Assembly (NCBI RefSeq): GCF_002174125.1
Contig: NZ_NEXX01000001.1
Coordinates: 806,001-870,000 of the forward strand
Length of the DNA: 64,000 nucleotides
DNA from: Acinetobacter populi
GTDB lineage: Bacteria; Pseudomonadota; Gammaproteobacteria; Pseudomonadales; Moraxellaceae
Direction of reading: 5' to 3'
The translations under genes were made by a program, and so were the position numbers. Shown here piece after piece: positions 32,357-42,164 of this stretch; the stretch's first letter is position 1, and the number at the start of each line of letters is the position of its first letter. The notes under the pieces were generated by a model. It had not been told where the DNA came from. It searched no databases and worked only from the letters and a program-made list of their open reading frames with translations.

Positions 32357-33655
32357 TTACTGCTTTTGAGTGCAGAGTACCTGCTGTAAATAAGCCACCA
32401 ATTGATCAATATCAACATGCTGTTGTTCAGCATTGGCCAGATGTTTCACCAGTACTTGCTGATTTTCCCATTCACGCTCACCTAAAATCACCGCAAGCGT
32501 CGCACCAGATTGATCCGCTTTTTTCATCTGGCTTTTCATGCTGCCCTGCGATCCGGTTTTTAAACGAATGCTTAATGCAGCCTGTTCAAACTGATTACGC
32601 AATTGTTCTGCCAACACCAGTGCTTTACCTTGATATGCAGGTTCGGCCAGTAAAAACACTTCACAATCGGTAATGGTTTCTGTCAGTTGCTGTTCCAATA
32701 ACAATAACAAACGTTCCATTCCCATGGCAAAACCAACCGCAGGCACCGATTGATCCACTTTACCTTTTAGCTGTCCGACCAGACCATCATAACGTCCACC
32801 AGCACACACTGTGCCTTGTGAACCCAAATGTGTGGTGGTCCATTCAAATACTGTTTTATTATAATAATCCAGACCGCGCACAAGTTTCTGATTAATGACA
32901 AATTGAATGCCAGCATCAGTTAAATACTGTTGTAACTGCTGAAAATGATCCAGACTATCCTGTTGCAGGAAATCATGTAACTTGGGTGCTTGCTCTAGAA
33001 TTTTTTGTGTACTTTCGATTTTTGAATCCAGAATACGCAGCGGATTGGTGCTTAAACGACGTTGCGAATCTTCATCCAGCGCATCTTTATGCTGGTTTAA
33101 AAACTCAACCAATGCAGCACGATATTGGGCACGCTCATCGATTTCACCCAGTGTATTAAGCTCAAGCTGAACCTTATCTGCCACACCCATACGCTGCCAT
33201 AAACGGGCAGTCATCAAAATCACTTCGGCATCCATATCCGGTGTTGCCACACCAAAAGTTTCCACACCAAACTGATGAAACTGACGATAACGTCCCTTTT
33301 GCGGTTTTTCATAACGAAACATCGGTCCGACATACCAGACCCGAGGTGTTGCACCACGTAAAAGGTTATGTTCCAGCATGGCACGTACACAGCCTGCTGT
33401 TCCTTCCGGACGTAAAGTTAATGATTCTGGCGGATTACCCTTGTCCAGAAAGGTGTACATTTCTTTTTCAACAATATCGGTCGCATCACCAATCGAGCGT
33501 TTAAATAGACTGGTTTGTTCAACAATCGGTAAACGAATCTGTTGATAACCATAGGCATCCATTAAAGACGCAAGATGCTGCTCCAAACGACGCCATGCAG
33601 GTGTTTGGGCAGGAAGAATATCGTTAAAACCTTTAATTGCTGTAATTGAACTCAT
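32357..33655 (-). CDS. hisS: Histidyl-tRNA synthetase
   Basis: The 432-residue class II synthetase has motif 2 [13 protein letters not shown] and [20 protein letters not shown]. The histidine-specific motifs [15 protein letters not shown] and [11 protein letters not shown] are also present. A C-terminal anticodon-binding domain follows (about 330-430). The length is normal. It sits between ispG and yfgM. Confidence 0.97.
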   Translation of the reverse strand: MSSITAIKGFNDILPAQTPAWRRLEQHLASLMDAYGYQQIRLPIVEQTSLFKRSIGDATDIVEKEMYTFLDKGNPPESLTLRPEGTAGCVRAMLEHNLLRGATPRVWYVGPMFRYEKPQKGRYRQFHQFGVETFGVATPDMDAEVILMTARLWQRMGVADKVQLELNTLGEIDERAQYRAALVEFLNQHKDALDEDSQRRLSTNPLRILDSKIESTQKILEQAPKLHDFLQQDSLDHFQQLQQYLTDAGIQFVINQKLVRGLDYYNKTVFEWTTTHLGSQGTVCAGGRYDGLVGQLKGKVDQSVPAVGFAMGMERLLLLLEQQLTETITDCEVFLLAEPAYQGKALVLAEQLRNQFEQAALSIRLKTGSQGSMKSQMKKADQSGATLAVILGEREWENQQVLVKHLANAEQQHVDIDQLVAYLQQVLCTQKQ

Positions 33656-33662
33656 GACCTAC

Positions 33663-34778
33663 TCAGGAACTTGTACGAATAATCTCTTTTGATTTAGCTT
33701 CTTCAAGCTCTTTAACACGTTGACGAACCATTGTTTCGACTTCATCAACCAACTTATCTGTATCAATTAAATGGCTTTTTTCACCATTGCGATACACCAA
33801 TGACCGAGGACTTGCCCCAACCACCCCAATATCTGCTTCTTTCGCTTCGCCAGGACCATTGACCTTACAGCCAATCACCGAGACATCCATCGGTGTACGA
33901 ATATCTTCCAAACGCTCTTCAAGCATTTGCATGGCTTTAATCACGTTAAATTCTTGTCGTGAACAGCTTGGACATGCAATAAAGTTAATGCCATTGGAAC
34001 GTAAACCCAGCGATTTTAAAATATCAAAACCGATCTTAACTTCATCTTCAGGTTCTGCTGCCAATGAAATTCGCATGGTATCGCCAATGCCTTCGAGCAA
34101 CAAACCACCTAATGCAATGGCTGACTTGACCGTACCAGTTCGATAGATCCCAGCTTCGGTTACACCCAGATGTAAAGGATTATCAATTTGTTTGGATAAT
34201 AAACGATACGCATCCAAAGTCAAAAAAACATTTGAAGCTTTGACACTGATTTTAAATTCATGAAAATTCAGACGGTCTAAAATATCAATATGACGCATGG
34301 CTGATTCAAGCAATGCCTCACCTGTCGGCTCGCCATATTTTTTCTGTAAATCTTTTTCCAATGAACCAGCATTGACCCCGATACGCATGGAAATATCGTG
34401 ATGACGTGCAGCCGCGACAACTTCACGAATCTTGTCTTCCGAACCAATATTGCCCGGATTGATGCGTAAACAGTCGGCACCACGGTCTGCCACAGCCAGC
34501 GCAATTTTATAATCGAAATGAATATCTGCCACCAGCGGCACTTGCACCTGTTTGCGTATTTCGCCAAATGCTTCTGCAGCTTGCATGGACGGAACGGATA
34601 CGCGCACGATATCGGCACCTGCATTCGCACAGCGCTGAATTTGTGCCACCGTAGCATCAACATCGCAAGTTTCGGTATTGGTCATGGTTTGCACACTGAT
34701 CGGTGCATCGCCGCCCACATAGACCGAACCGACACGAATCTTGCGTGTCGGACGACGTTGAATTGGATTGTGCATCAT
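33663..34778 (-). CDS. ispG: 4-hydroxy-3-methylbut-2-enyl diphosphate synthase (flavodoxin)
   Basis: The 371-residue protein starts [20 protein letters not shown] and has the TIM-barrel core ([22 protein letters not shown]). A C-terminal [4Fe-4S] site follows, with cysteines in ACPSCSRQ and [16 protein letters not shown]. It makes HMBPP in the MEP isoprenoid path. It ends 7 bp before hisS. Confidence 0.97.
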   Translation of the reverse strand: MMHNPIQRRPTRKIRVGSVYVGGDAPISVQTMTNTETCDVDATVAQIQRCANAGADIVRVSVPSMQAAEAFGEIRKQVQVPLVADIHFDYKIALAVADRGADCLRINPGNIGSEDKIREVVAAARHHDISMRIGVNAGSLEKDLQKKYGEPTGEALLESAMRHIDILDRLNFHEFKISVKASNVFLTLDAYRLLSKQIDNPLHLGVTEAGIYRTGTVKSAIALGGLLLEGIGDTMRISLAAEPEDEVKIGFDILKSLGLRSNGINFIACPSCSRQEFNVIKAMQMLEERLEDIRTPMDVSVIGCKVNGPGEAKEADIGVVGASPRSLVYRNGEKSHLIDTDKLVDEVETMVRQRVKELEEAKSKEIIRTSS

Positions 34779-34820
34779 GATGTTTTACCTGTACAAGACG
34801 CCAAATGAATAAAACAAAAC

Positions 34821-35621
34821 CTAAGGAGACAATCTAAAATCGGCAGAACCATTAGATTTTGTATAGCTAGATAAGCCAATCGTCTCATTATTGAGTTTCA
34901 GTTTGACTGCACTTGCATCATCTAAGCGAATACTAAATGGTGCCTGCCCGTTTAAATTTAAAGTCGTTGCCTGACGACCCTGTGCCAGAGTTTTACCCGT
35001 CACATCAGTAATCATAACCGATGTCGGCTGACTAAACTCCAGTACCAGTTGATCTTCACTACCAGCATGCGTTGCAGCACCACTGCTCATCGGCAACACT
35101 TCTACAACACGATTATTGCTCCCGACAGAATCAACTTCTGTCACGGATTTTTTACTGTTCCAGTTACTCAAACCAGCCCAAATTGCCCAAAGCAGTACCA
35201 ATAACACAATGAGAACAAACAGACGTTTAACCCATTTATTAATGCCACGTCGCCCACTACTGGACAAGCGTCCCATAATCTTGATTGGAGAATCCTTTAA
35301 GGCATGATTTGGAGGCAAACCAGTATCATTACTATAAATTTCATCAAATCGTTGAATTAATACAGTCGCATCAGTATTCAAAAATTTGGCATAGGCTCGA
35401 TAATAGCCTTTAATAAAAGGTGCTTCGGGCAAAGCCTTATAATCATCTTTTTCCAAAGCGGCCAGTTGTTTCTCGGGAATCTTTAATTCCTGTGCAACCT
35501 CGGACAGCTCTTTTTTCTGAGACAAACGAATTTGACGCAAATACTCGCCAGGACGTTGAGAATTTCCTAATCCAGAAGATGTAGAAGTCGTAGATTTAGG
35601 AGTATTTGAGTTTATTTCCAT
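34821..35621 (-). CDS. rodZ: RodZ-like cytoskeletal helix-turn-helix protein
   Basis: The 266-residue protein has an N-terminal helix-turn-helix (YLRQIRLSQKKELSEVAQEL, at about 28-90), one membrane segment at about 135-155 (LFVLIVLLVLLWAIWAGL) and a periplasmic DUF4115 domain. RodZ links MreB to the cell wall machinery. It overlaps the pilF end by 10 bp. The name is based on domain order and the pilF-rodZ-ispG arrangement. Confidence 0.85.
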   Translation of the reverse strand: MEINSNTPKSTTSTSSGLGNSQRPGEYLRQIRLSQKKELSEVAQELKIPEKQLAALEKDDYKALPEAPFIKGYYRAYAKFLNTDATVLIQRFDEIYSNDTGLPPNHALKDSPIKIMGRLSSSGRRGINKWVKRLFVLIVLLVLLWAIWAGLSNWNSKKSVTEVDSVGSNNRVVEVLPMSSGAATHAGSEDQLVLEFSQPTSVMITDVTGKTLAQGRQATTLNLNGQAPFSIRLDDASAVKLKLNNETIGLSSYTKSNGSADFRLSP

Positions 35622-36430
35622 ACCGCCTCAGAACTATTTTGTAGCTGTAAATATCGTTTATATTCGGGACTATCCGGAAATTGGGCCCGTAATTGGTTCA
35701 CCAGTACCTTCATTCCCATCTCATCATTTCGTGCACGTGCCAAGCGTAAACCAATCCATAACGCACGCGCACCTTGATTGGTCTGTCCAGTATAGCGGAC
35801 ATAATCTTCATACATTTGCCCCGCCAATGTAAAGCGTTGCTGATAATAAAGCAATTCTGCCAACTCCAGACGGGAGATAACAGCATCACGATTGGCTTGT
35901 AATGCTTGTGTAAATGCCTGCTCGGCGCTGGCATTATCATCCAGCTTTAAATAGGTACGTCCCAAATTTTCCAGTGCAGAAAAACGCTGTTCATAACCCA
36001 GTGTCGTCCCTGCAATTTTAAATTGTTCTATTGCCTCTTTGTAACGGCCCTGCTGGAATAAATATGTACCATAATTGTTACGAGCCTGAGGATATTTTGC
36101 GTCAATCGAAATTGCACGTCTAAAGTATTCTTCTGCTTTTTTCATGTTGGTCGGGCTGCCCTCTTGCTGCAACAGCACCCCCATCATCAAATTTGCCTCA
36201 ATCGAACGTGGGTTAATCTTCAAAGCCTGATCAAGCTCATTTTTAGCTTTGTCTAAATCACCCGTACGGATATATTCGGCAGCCAGTTGCGTACGCAACT
36301 GAACAGCTCTGGCAGGATTTTTATCACCAAGTGTCGAATTGGACGTGGTGGTCTGACAGCCTGTCACGGCCCACATTGTACACGCCAGTATTATGATCTG
36401 ACCAAACCGAGCTACTTTCATCCCACCCAT
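35612..36430 (-). CDS. pilF: Type IV pilus biogenesis lipoprotein PilF/PilW
   Basis: The 272-residue product has a lipoprotein signal with VTGC at about residues 22-25. Tetratricopeptide repeats follow (AAEYIRTGDLDKAKNELDQA, ARNNYGTYLFQQGRYKEAIE, and so on). It is the pilotin for secretin PilQ assembly in the outer membrane. The second in-frame ATG at 36421 is also possible. It is between rlmN and rodZ. Confidence 0.93.
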   Translation of the reverse strand: MGGMKVARFGQIIILACTMWAVTGCQTTTSNSTLGDKNPARAVQLRTQLAAEYIRTGDLDKAKNELDQALKINPRSIEANLMMGVLLQQEGSPTNMKKAEEYFRRAISIDAKYPQARNNYGTYLFQQGRYKEAIEQFKIAGTTLGYEQRFSALENLGRTYLKLDDNASAEQAFTQALQANRDAVISRLELAELLYYQQRFTLAGQMYEDYVRYTGQTNQGARALWIGLRLARARNDEMGMKVLVNQLRAQFPDSPEYKRYLQLQNSSEAVWK

Positions 36431-36440
36431 AACCTTTTAA

Positions 36441-37667
36441 TTAATCACCTTGCGTTCTTAAAATCTCACCCTGCTGGCTTGCAACTTTTTTCTGCCAACG
36501 CTCTGCACGGCGAGTACGGTCTGCAACCTGTCCAACCAATTGACCACATGCTGCATCAATATCATCACCACGCGTTTGTCGAATCGTACACACAAATCCG
36601 GCATCTGACAAAGTTTTTTGAAATGCCATGATCCGATTTCGGCTGGATCGTCCATAAGGTGCATGAGGAAAAGGATTAAAAGGAATTAGATTAATTTTGC
36701 TTGGCAAATCTTTAAGCAGTTTTAATAATTGCTGCGCATGCTCTGCTTTATCATTCACACCATCGAGCATGACATATTCAATGGTGATATGTTTGCGGCT
36801 ACTTTCATTGCCATCTTTGGCAAGATACCGCTGTGCCGCTGGAATCAATTGTTCCAGTGGATATTTCTTATTAATCGGCACCAGTTCATCACGCAGCTCA
36901 TTATTTGGTGCGTGTAAGGAAATTGCCAGAGCGACATCAATGGTTTCTGCCAGTTTATCAATCATCGGTACAACGCCGGAAGTTGATAAAGTCACACGAC
37001 GTTTTGACATGCCATAAGCAAAATCATCCAGCATCAATGCCATAGAAGCGACCACGGGCTCGAAATTAAGCAAAGGTTCACCCATACCCATCATTACCAC
37101 ATTGGTAACCGTACGGCTACGCTCGGCAACCGGCACATCTTCCATATACGACTGATTGGCGACCCAAAGCTGACCGATAATCTCGGCAGGTGTAAGATCG
37201 CGTTGAAAACCCTGTTTCCCGGTAGAACAGAAGGAACAATCCAGCGCACAACCAACCTGAGATGAAATACACAATGTTTTACGGGCACCAGTTTTATCAT
37301 TGGCTGGAATCAATACGGTTTCCACCAAAGAACCCGCTCCATCGCCAACCCGAAATACCCATTTACGGGTACCATCTTTGGAATAATTGCGATGTACGAC
37401 TTCAGGCGCACGAATTTCGGCAACCTTTTCCAGTTTTTCCCGTAATTTGCCCGAAATATTGGTCATTTGGGCAAAGTCAGTGACCCCAAACTGGTGAATC
37501 CATTTCATGACCTGACCAGCACGGAATTTCTTTTCCCCCAATTGCTCAAAAAACTGTTCCAGTTCAGGACGCGTCATGCCTAACAGGTTTACTTTTTCCA
37601 CAGCAAACACTGCTGCGGAAGAACCTTGTTCTGGCGCGGATGTCGATTGTGGCATTACAGCATTCAT
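36441..37667 (-). CDS. rlmN: Dual-specificity 23S rRNA/tRNA methyltransferase RlmN
   Basis: The 408-residue radical SAM protein has the three iron-sulfur cysteines in [16 protein letters not shown]. The [14 protein letters not shown] motif and the late catalytic cysteine in [18 protein letters not shown] are also present. It methylates A2503 of 23S rRNA and A37 of some tRNAs. A terminator of ndk lies upstream, so it likely has its own promoter. Confidence 0.97.
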   Translation of the reverse strand: MNAVMPQSTSAPEQGSSAAVFAVEKVNLLGMTRPELEQFFEQLGEKKFRAGQVMKWIHQFGVTDFAQMTNISGKLREKLEKVAEIRAPEVVHRNYSKDGTRKWVFRVGDGAGSLVETVLIPANDKTGARKTLCISSQVGCALDCSFCSTGKQGFQRDLTPAEIIGQLWVANQSYMEDVPVAERSRTVTNVVMMGMGEPLLNFEPVVASMALMLDDFAYGMSKRRVTLSTSGVVPMIDKLAETIDVALAISLHAPNNELRDELVPINKKYPLEQLIPAAQRYLAKDGNESSRKHITIEYVMLDGVNDKAEHAQQLLKLLKDLPSKINLIPFNPFPHAPYGRSSRNRIMAFQKTLSDAGFVCTIRQTRGDDIDAACGQLVGQVADRTRRAERWQKKVASQQGEILRTQGD

Positions 37668-37771
37668 GAGCAGACCTATTTCGCTATTTGGCTTTGGGTG
37701 CGTAAATTAAATTCGGTAAAAATGTCACGTCTGGATAAAAAGTACGTGAAAAGAAATTTGCATCAATAAAA

Positions 37772-37800
37772 AACCAGATAAGTATAACACTTATCTGGTT
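37772..37800 (-). terminator. Terminator of ndk
   Basis: AACCAGATAAGT and ACTTATCTGGTT form a perfect 12-bp stem. On the minus strand TTTTTT follows, so it ends ndk transcription. Confidence 0.88.
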
Positions 37801-37816
37801 GGTGTACTGTTAAGAA

Positions 37817-38248
37817 TTAACGTGTACGTGGATAGATCTCATCTGCATTGAAGAAGTATGCAATTTCACGTTCAGCTGATGCAACAGAATCTGAACCATG
37901 TGCAGCATTTTCATCGATGCTTACTGCAAAATCTGCACGGATTGTACCAGGTGCAGCTTCTTTCGGGTTAGTTGCGCCAAGAATGTCGCGGTGTGCAAGT
38001 ACAGCATTTTCGCCTTCAAGTACAGAAACCACAACAGGACCAGAAGTCATGAATTCAACCAGATCGTTAAAGAAACCACGTTCTTTATGCTCTGCATAAA
38101 AACCTTCTGCATCTGCTTTTGACAAATGTTTGTATTTGATCGCAACAGGTTTTAAACCAGCTTTTTCAAAACGTGCAATGATGTCACCGATGTGGTTTTT
38201 GCCTACAGCATCTGGCTTAATAATAGATAAAGTACGTTCAATCGCCAT
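37817..38248 (-). CDS. ndk: Nucleoside diphosphate kinase
   Basis: The 143-residue protein starts [15 protein letters not shown] and has the catalytic histidine in [18 protein letters not shown]. The phosphate-binding residues in [17 protein letters not shown] are in place. It equalises nucleoside triphosphate pools. AGGGAGCC precedes the ATG. Confidence 0.98.
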   Translation of the reverse strand: MAIERTLSIIKPDAVGKNHIGDIIARFEKAGLKPVAIKYKHLSKADAEGFYAEHKERGFFNDLVEFMTSGPVVVSVLEGENAVLAHRDILGATNPKEAAPGTIRADFAVSIDENAAHGSDSVASAEREIAYFFNADEIYPRTR

Positions 38249-38380
38249 GATTGGCTCCCTAATGGTAATGTTAACCGAAAAAAATTTTCCGCATTATATA
38301 CGAGCATCCCCCTTAAGATATAGAGCGATTTCGCAATAACTCAGTCTTTTCAACAAAATTTACACGATAAGTGATACAAA

Positions 38381-38581
38381 CTAATTTGCTTCGTCAATCC
38401 ATGCCATCTGGATCGCTTCCAGAATGCCTTCACTGGATTTATTCGGATCATCTGCAAAATCAGGCAATGCACAAATCCACTGGTGTAAATCGGTAAAACG
38501 GATATATTGCGGATCAACTTCGGGATGAGCTTCATAAAGTTCAATTGCAATATCGATTGTATCTGTCCAGCGTAACGCCAT
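38381..38581 (-). CDS. iscX: Fe-S cluster assembly protein IscX
   Basis: The 66-residue acidic protein (MALRWTDTIDIAIELYEAHP ... GILEAIQMAWIDEAN) is the size and pattern of IscX (YfhJ), with RFTDLHQWICALPDF in the middle. IscX binds IscS and iron and tunes cluster assembly. Here it is separate from the isc operon. Confidence 0.93.
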   Translation of the reverse strand: MALRWTDTIDIAIELYEAHPEVDPQYIRFTDLHQWICALPDFADDPNKSSEGILEAIQMAWIDEAN

Positions 38582-38678
38582 GGTGGTTCACCTAAATTTC
38601 ATATTGGCAGATACTTTAACAAAAAATTGTAGCGAGACAATCTTAAAGTCTATATTTTAACGGCCAACTATTCACACT

Positions 38679-39233
38679 TTACAGAATGATGTTAAACACA
38701 GGTGCCAGCCAAAGCGTCAATGATGCCACAACCACGCCGATGGTTGCCCCGACGATCACATCGGTTGGATAATGCAGCCCCAAGATCATACGTGACAAGG
38801 CGATAAGTAAAGTAAAAGGCAGCATGATCAACAAGAGGATCGGCATAATCGAACCTAATATCGTCGTAATCATGACAGCATGCAGCGTATGTCCTGAAGG
38901 AAAACTAAAATGATCCAGTGGACGCTCTCCCAAGATAATCACCTGATGTACCTGATAAGGTCTGGGACGCACGGTATGACGTTTTAATACTTTATAAATC
39001 AATGTACCGACACTACTTGCTGCAATCAAATACATCACCTGAAAAAAATAACTGATGCCCTGCATAAACCAAACGATGCCCAGCATAGTGCCCCAAAACA
39101 GGCCATCGCCTAGTCGACTAATTGTTCTAAAGAAAAGTGCAATGTTTGGATTTTCAGACCAGTGATTAAGATAAACACAACTGCGTAAATCCCAATCCAG
39201 AATGGTTTTGTGTGCTATTTTAATTCTACTCAT
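38679..39233 (-). CDS. PAP2-family membrane phosphatase
   Basis: The 184-residue protein has five or six hydrophobic segments and the PAP2 motifs: K-x6-RP in LKRHTVRPRPYQ, FPSGHT, and SRMILGLHYPTDV. It is 12 bp downstream of a glycosyltransferase gene on the same strand. It likely removes phosphate from a lipid phosphate such as undecaprenyl pyrophosphate or phosphatidylglycerophosphate. Confidence 0.88.
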   Translation of the reverse strand: MSRIKIAHKTILDWDLRSCVYLNHWSENPNIALFFRTISRLGDGLFWGTMLGIVWFMQGISYFFQVMYLIAASSVGTLIYKVLKRHTVRPRPYQVHQVIILGERPLDHFSFPSGHTLHAVMITTILGSIMPILLLIMLPFTLLIALSRMILGLHYPTDVIVGATIGVVVASLTLWLAPVFNIIL

Positions 39234-39245
39234 GGGTGTATCCCC

Positions 39246-40505
39246 CTACATTCGTGCATAAACCATTGGTTTCTTGGCAAACTGCGACAATGCCATTTCA
39301 AAATCTGCGACCGGTTTCTCCCAACCTTTATCTTTCGCCTTGATTGCCGCCAGCTCACCCATTTGCCTTAATGTTTTTAATTCTGGTAATTGTAGCAGCT
39401 TTTGCTGCCAGAGATTGCATTCACCAAGCGGTACCAGCCAACCAGTCTGTGCCTGCTCCAACATCTGACCAGCACAAGCATAATTATATGCCAATACTGG
39501 TAAGCCACTTGCCATGGCTTCGAGCACTACATTACCAAAAGTTTCTACCTGACTTGGGAAAACAAAAACATCGGCACTGGCATAACATTGTGATAAAACC
39601 TCACCAGTTTGTGCCCCCATAAACATCACATCAGGATAGTCTTGTTGATAGGTTGCAAGGATTGGACCATCACCCACCACAACCAATACAAATTTACGAT
39701 TTTTTTGCGTTCTTTTTAATTGATGAAACGCCGAAAAAATTACAGGCAATTCTTTTTCCGGTGAAACCCGTCCTACAGACAATAATACCGTAGTTTCTTG
39801 ATCTGCCTGCCATTGCTTGCGTAATGTCTCGCTACGGTAATGTGTATTAAACCGGCTTGCATCGACACCGCGGCCAATCACACGCATCGCACACTTCACT
39901 CCAAATGTCTGCAACTGATCCAGCGTAAACTGACTAGGGACACAGGTTAAATCGGTATTATTGTGAAACCATCTTAAATATTGTTGTAAAGGTTTCAACA
40001 AAAATGCCAGATCGAAATGACGACTAAAATCATGAAATGCCGAATGAAATCCACTGGAGATCGGAATCTGGCGTAATTTCGCCTGATTTAAAGCAGCCAG
40101 TCCCAAAGGACCTTCCGTGACGATATGCACAATATCCGGTTTAAATTGATCAAATGCCTGCCCAATCTTAAATACCTGTGGCAAACCAAACTGCAACTGA
40201 CGATATTTTGGAATAGATTGTGATTTTACCAGACATTCCATATCCGGAATAAAGTCGTGACTTCTGGTTTTTTGTTGCGGACGAATCAATAAAATTTTGT
40301 GTCCACGCTTTTGTAATCCTTTTGCCAGTTGCAACATAGAAAAAGATACACCATTAATTTCGGGTGGCCATGTTTCACTGACAATCGCAATATTTAAACA
40401 ATGCTGTGCTATTTTATTTTTATCCAGATCAATTGTTTTTGTACGATCAAAATACGCTGTTGAAGCAGTTTGATCCAATAATAAAGTCGGGACTTGAGGT
40501 GGCAT
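39246..40505 (-). CDS. Glycosyltransferase family 4 protein
   Basis: The 419-residue protein has the two Rossmann-like halves of GT-B enzymes: LNIAIVSETWPPEINGVSFS at about residues 36-55, and LLSVGRVSPEKELPVIFSAF in the second half. The donor-site region SQVETFGNVVLEAMASGLPV, with the E-x7-E pattern of GT4, follows. It resembles enzymes that glycosylate diacylglycerol or phosphatidylinositol. The PAP2 gene downstream suggests a lipid acceptor, but this is not proven. The first 35 residues are not conserved-looking. Confidence 0.85.
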   Translation of the reverse strand: MPPQVPTLLLDQTASTAYFDRTKTIDLDKNKIAQHCLNIAIVSETWPPEINGVSFSMLQLAKGLQKRGHKILLIRPQQKTRSHDFIPDMECLVKSQSIPKYRQLQFGLPQVFKIGQAFDQFKPDIVHIVTEGPLGLAALNQAKLRQIPISSGFHSAFHDFSRHFDLAFLLKPLQQYLRWFHNNTDLTCVPSQFTLDQLQTFGVKCAMRVIGRGVDASRFNTHYRSETLRKQWQADQETTVLLSVGRVSPEKELPVIFSAFHQLKRTQKNRKFVLVVVGDGPILATYQQDYPDVMFMGAQTGEVLSQCYASADVFVFPSQVETFGNVVLEAMASGLPVLAYNYACAGQMLEQAQTGWLVPLGECNLWQQKLLQLPELKTLRQMGELAAIKAKDKGWEKPVADFEMALSQFAKKPMVYARM

Positions 40506-40614
40506 ATCGGTTTATCCTAATTTTTATCTTATACCGATAGCTTAAAAACAAAGTTTGACTTTTTTATGATCAAATGATGACAGTTCCATGAAGATGACCC
40601 ACGCTCAACTGCCC

Positions 40615-40968
40615 CTACACATGTATTTTTTTATTTTCCATCAACTGATCCGCATTTTGCTGCATCCAATCACTTAAGGCATTTAAAGGTTGCTGCATGG
40701 TTAAACCCAAAGTCGTAATTTGATATTCCACCCTTGGCGGTATTTCGGGATAATGCCGCCGTTCTACCAATCCCAAGAGCACAAAATGTTTAAGATGCTT
40801 GGACAATTCCTTTTGTGTAATAGGCTGCAGAATCTGCAATAACTCGCCAAAACGCAAGGGTTCCTGTTGTTGAATCAGGCGATATAAAATCGGAATGGTC
40901 CATTTCCCAGATAAAATATCAACAAACTTCATTATTGGACAATTCAGATCCTGTGCAACATTTTTCAT
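40615..40968 (-). CDS. HxlR-family transcriptional regulator
   Basis: The 117-residue protein has CPIMKFVDILSGKWTIPILY at about residues 10-29 and the winged helix (QPITQKELSKHLKHFVLLGL, VERRHYPEIPPRVEYQIT) of HxlR proteins. The cysteine near residue 10 is the usual redox-sensing one. It diverges from an SDR oxidoreductase gene, its likely target. Confidence 0.9.
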   Translation of the reverse strand: MKNVAQDLNCPIMKFVDILSGKWTIPILYRLIQQQEPLRFGELLQILQPITQKELSKHLKHFVLLGLVERRHYPEIPPRVEYQITTLGLTMQQPLNALSDWMQQNADQLMENKKIHV

Positions 40969-41110
40969 TTACATTTTCCTACATTTCTTTTGCTCAATAA
41001 GACACAAAATGCAAACCACATAGACACTCAGTATCCAATTGGATATTACTATCTTTTTCATACTTTTTAAAATAACAATAAGCTAAAGATAAAACATCAA
41101 GGAATATCTC

Positions 41111-41857
41111 ATGCGTTTAAGTCATAAAAAAATCCTGATCACGGGTGCAACCAGTGGTATAGGCAAAGCCAGCGTTGAAGCCTGTCTAAACGAAGGGGCT
41201 TTTGTCTTTTTTACCGGACGTGATGCAAAAAAAGTGCGTGATTTACAAAAGCATTGGGGCAAACAAAGCCTTGGATTGGTCAGTGATGCTAGCGACTGGC
41301 AGGCACAATCCGCATTGGTTCAATCCATAACACAACATACTCCAACACTGGATGCGATTTATCTCAATGCAGGCGATGTGACGCATGCACCTTTAACAGA
41401 ATGGGATAGCATTTCTTTTGATCGGGTTTTTAATACCAATGTTAAGGCACCTTTCTTTTTAATTCAGTCTGCTCTGCCACTATTATCCAAGAACAGCACA
41501 GTAATCCTGTGTGGCTCAACCTCCATTCATATTGGATTGGCACAAAGCAGTGTCTATGCTGCCAGTAAAGCAGCCCTGCGTTCATTGGTGAAAACATTAT
41601 CTGGCGAACTATTGCAACGAAACATTCGCTTTAATTTATTATCGCCCGGCCCGACGTATACCGATGCTTTTGATAAACTGGGTTTACAAGATGAACAAAA
41701 ACAACTGATGATTGATGAGATTAAAAATCTGGTGCCTCTAGGCCGTTTGGCAAAGCCCGAAGAACTGGCACAGGCAGTAGTATTTTTAGCATCTGACGAA
41801 TCAAGATTTATGCTCGGTACAGAAATCCTGATGGATGGTGGGGTGGCAAATCTTTAA
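41111..41857 (+). CDS. Short-chain dehydrogenase/reductase
   Basis: The 248-residue protein has the NAD(P)-binding glycine motif GATSGIGKAS at about residues 12-21. It also has LNAGD, the catalytic serine near CGSTS, and Y-x3-K in SVYAASKAAL. The end FLASDESRFMLGTEILMDGG is typical. The substrate is unknown. CAAGGAAT precedes the ATG. It is divergent from the HxlR gene. Confidence 0.9.
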   Translation: MRLSHKKILITGATSGIGKASVEACLNEGAFVFFTGRDAKKVRDLQKHWGKQSLGLVSDASDWQAQSALVQSITQHTPTLDAIYLNAGDVTHAPLTEWDSISFDRVFNTNVKAPFFLIQSALPLLSKNSTVILCGSTSIHIGLAQSSVYAASKAALRSLVKTLSGELLQRNIRFNLLSPGPTYTDAFDKLGLQDEQKQLMIDEIKNLVPLGRLAKPEELAQAVVFLASDESRFMLGTEILMDGGVANL

Positions 41858-41873
41858 AAAAACCTATTTACCA

Positions 41874-42119
41874 TCAATAATGCGGTGGCTTATTGCTTAA
41901 TGGATCAAAAGGCGCAATGCCTTCAGAGAGATCGGATGCCTCAACACGTTGATACAATAATTGCATTTTCTTGTTTAAATCGGCAATTTCGGTATTCTGC
42001 TGCGCCACTTGATCGTTGAGTTGCTCAACTAAATCATCTAAAAATGCAATTCTTACTTGCAAATCTTCTATGAGTTGGGACAATGGCGCATGGTCATCAT
42101 GGGATGGCGATTTTGACAT
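41874..42119 (-). CDS. slyX: SlyX family protein
   Basis: The 81-residue product has a coiled-coil core (LIEDLQVRIAFLDDLVEQLN ... LYQRVE) and the SlyX-type end IAPFDPLSNKPPHY. Function unknown. It diverges from the ABC-F gene. Confidence 0.85.
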   Translation of the reverse strand: MSKSPSHDDHAPLSQLIEDLQVRIAFLDDLVEQLNDQVAQQNTEIADLNKKMQLLYQRVEASDLSEGIAPFDPLSNKPPHY

Positions 42120-42164
42120 TTTGTCGCTCCTGAAAAACGAGTTCTAAAAGTTGGGTTTAAAATT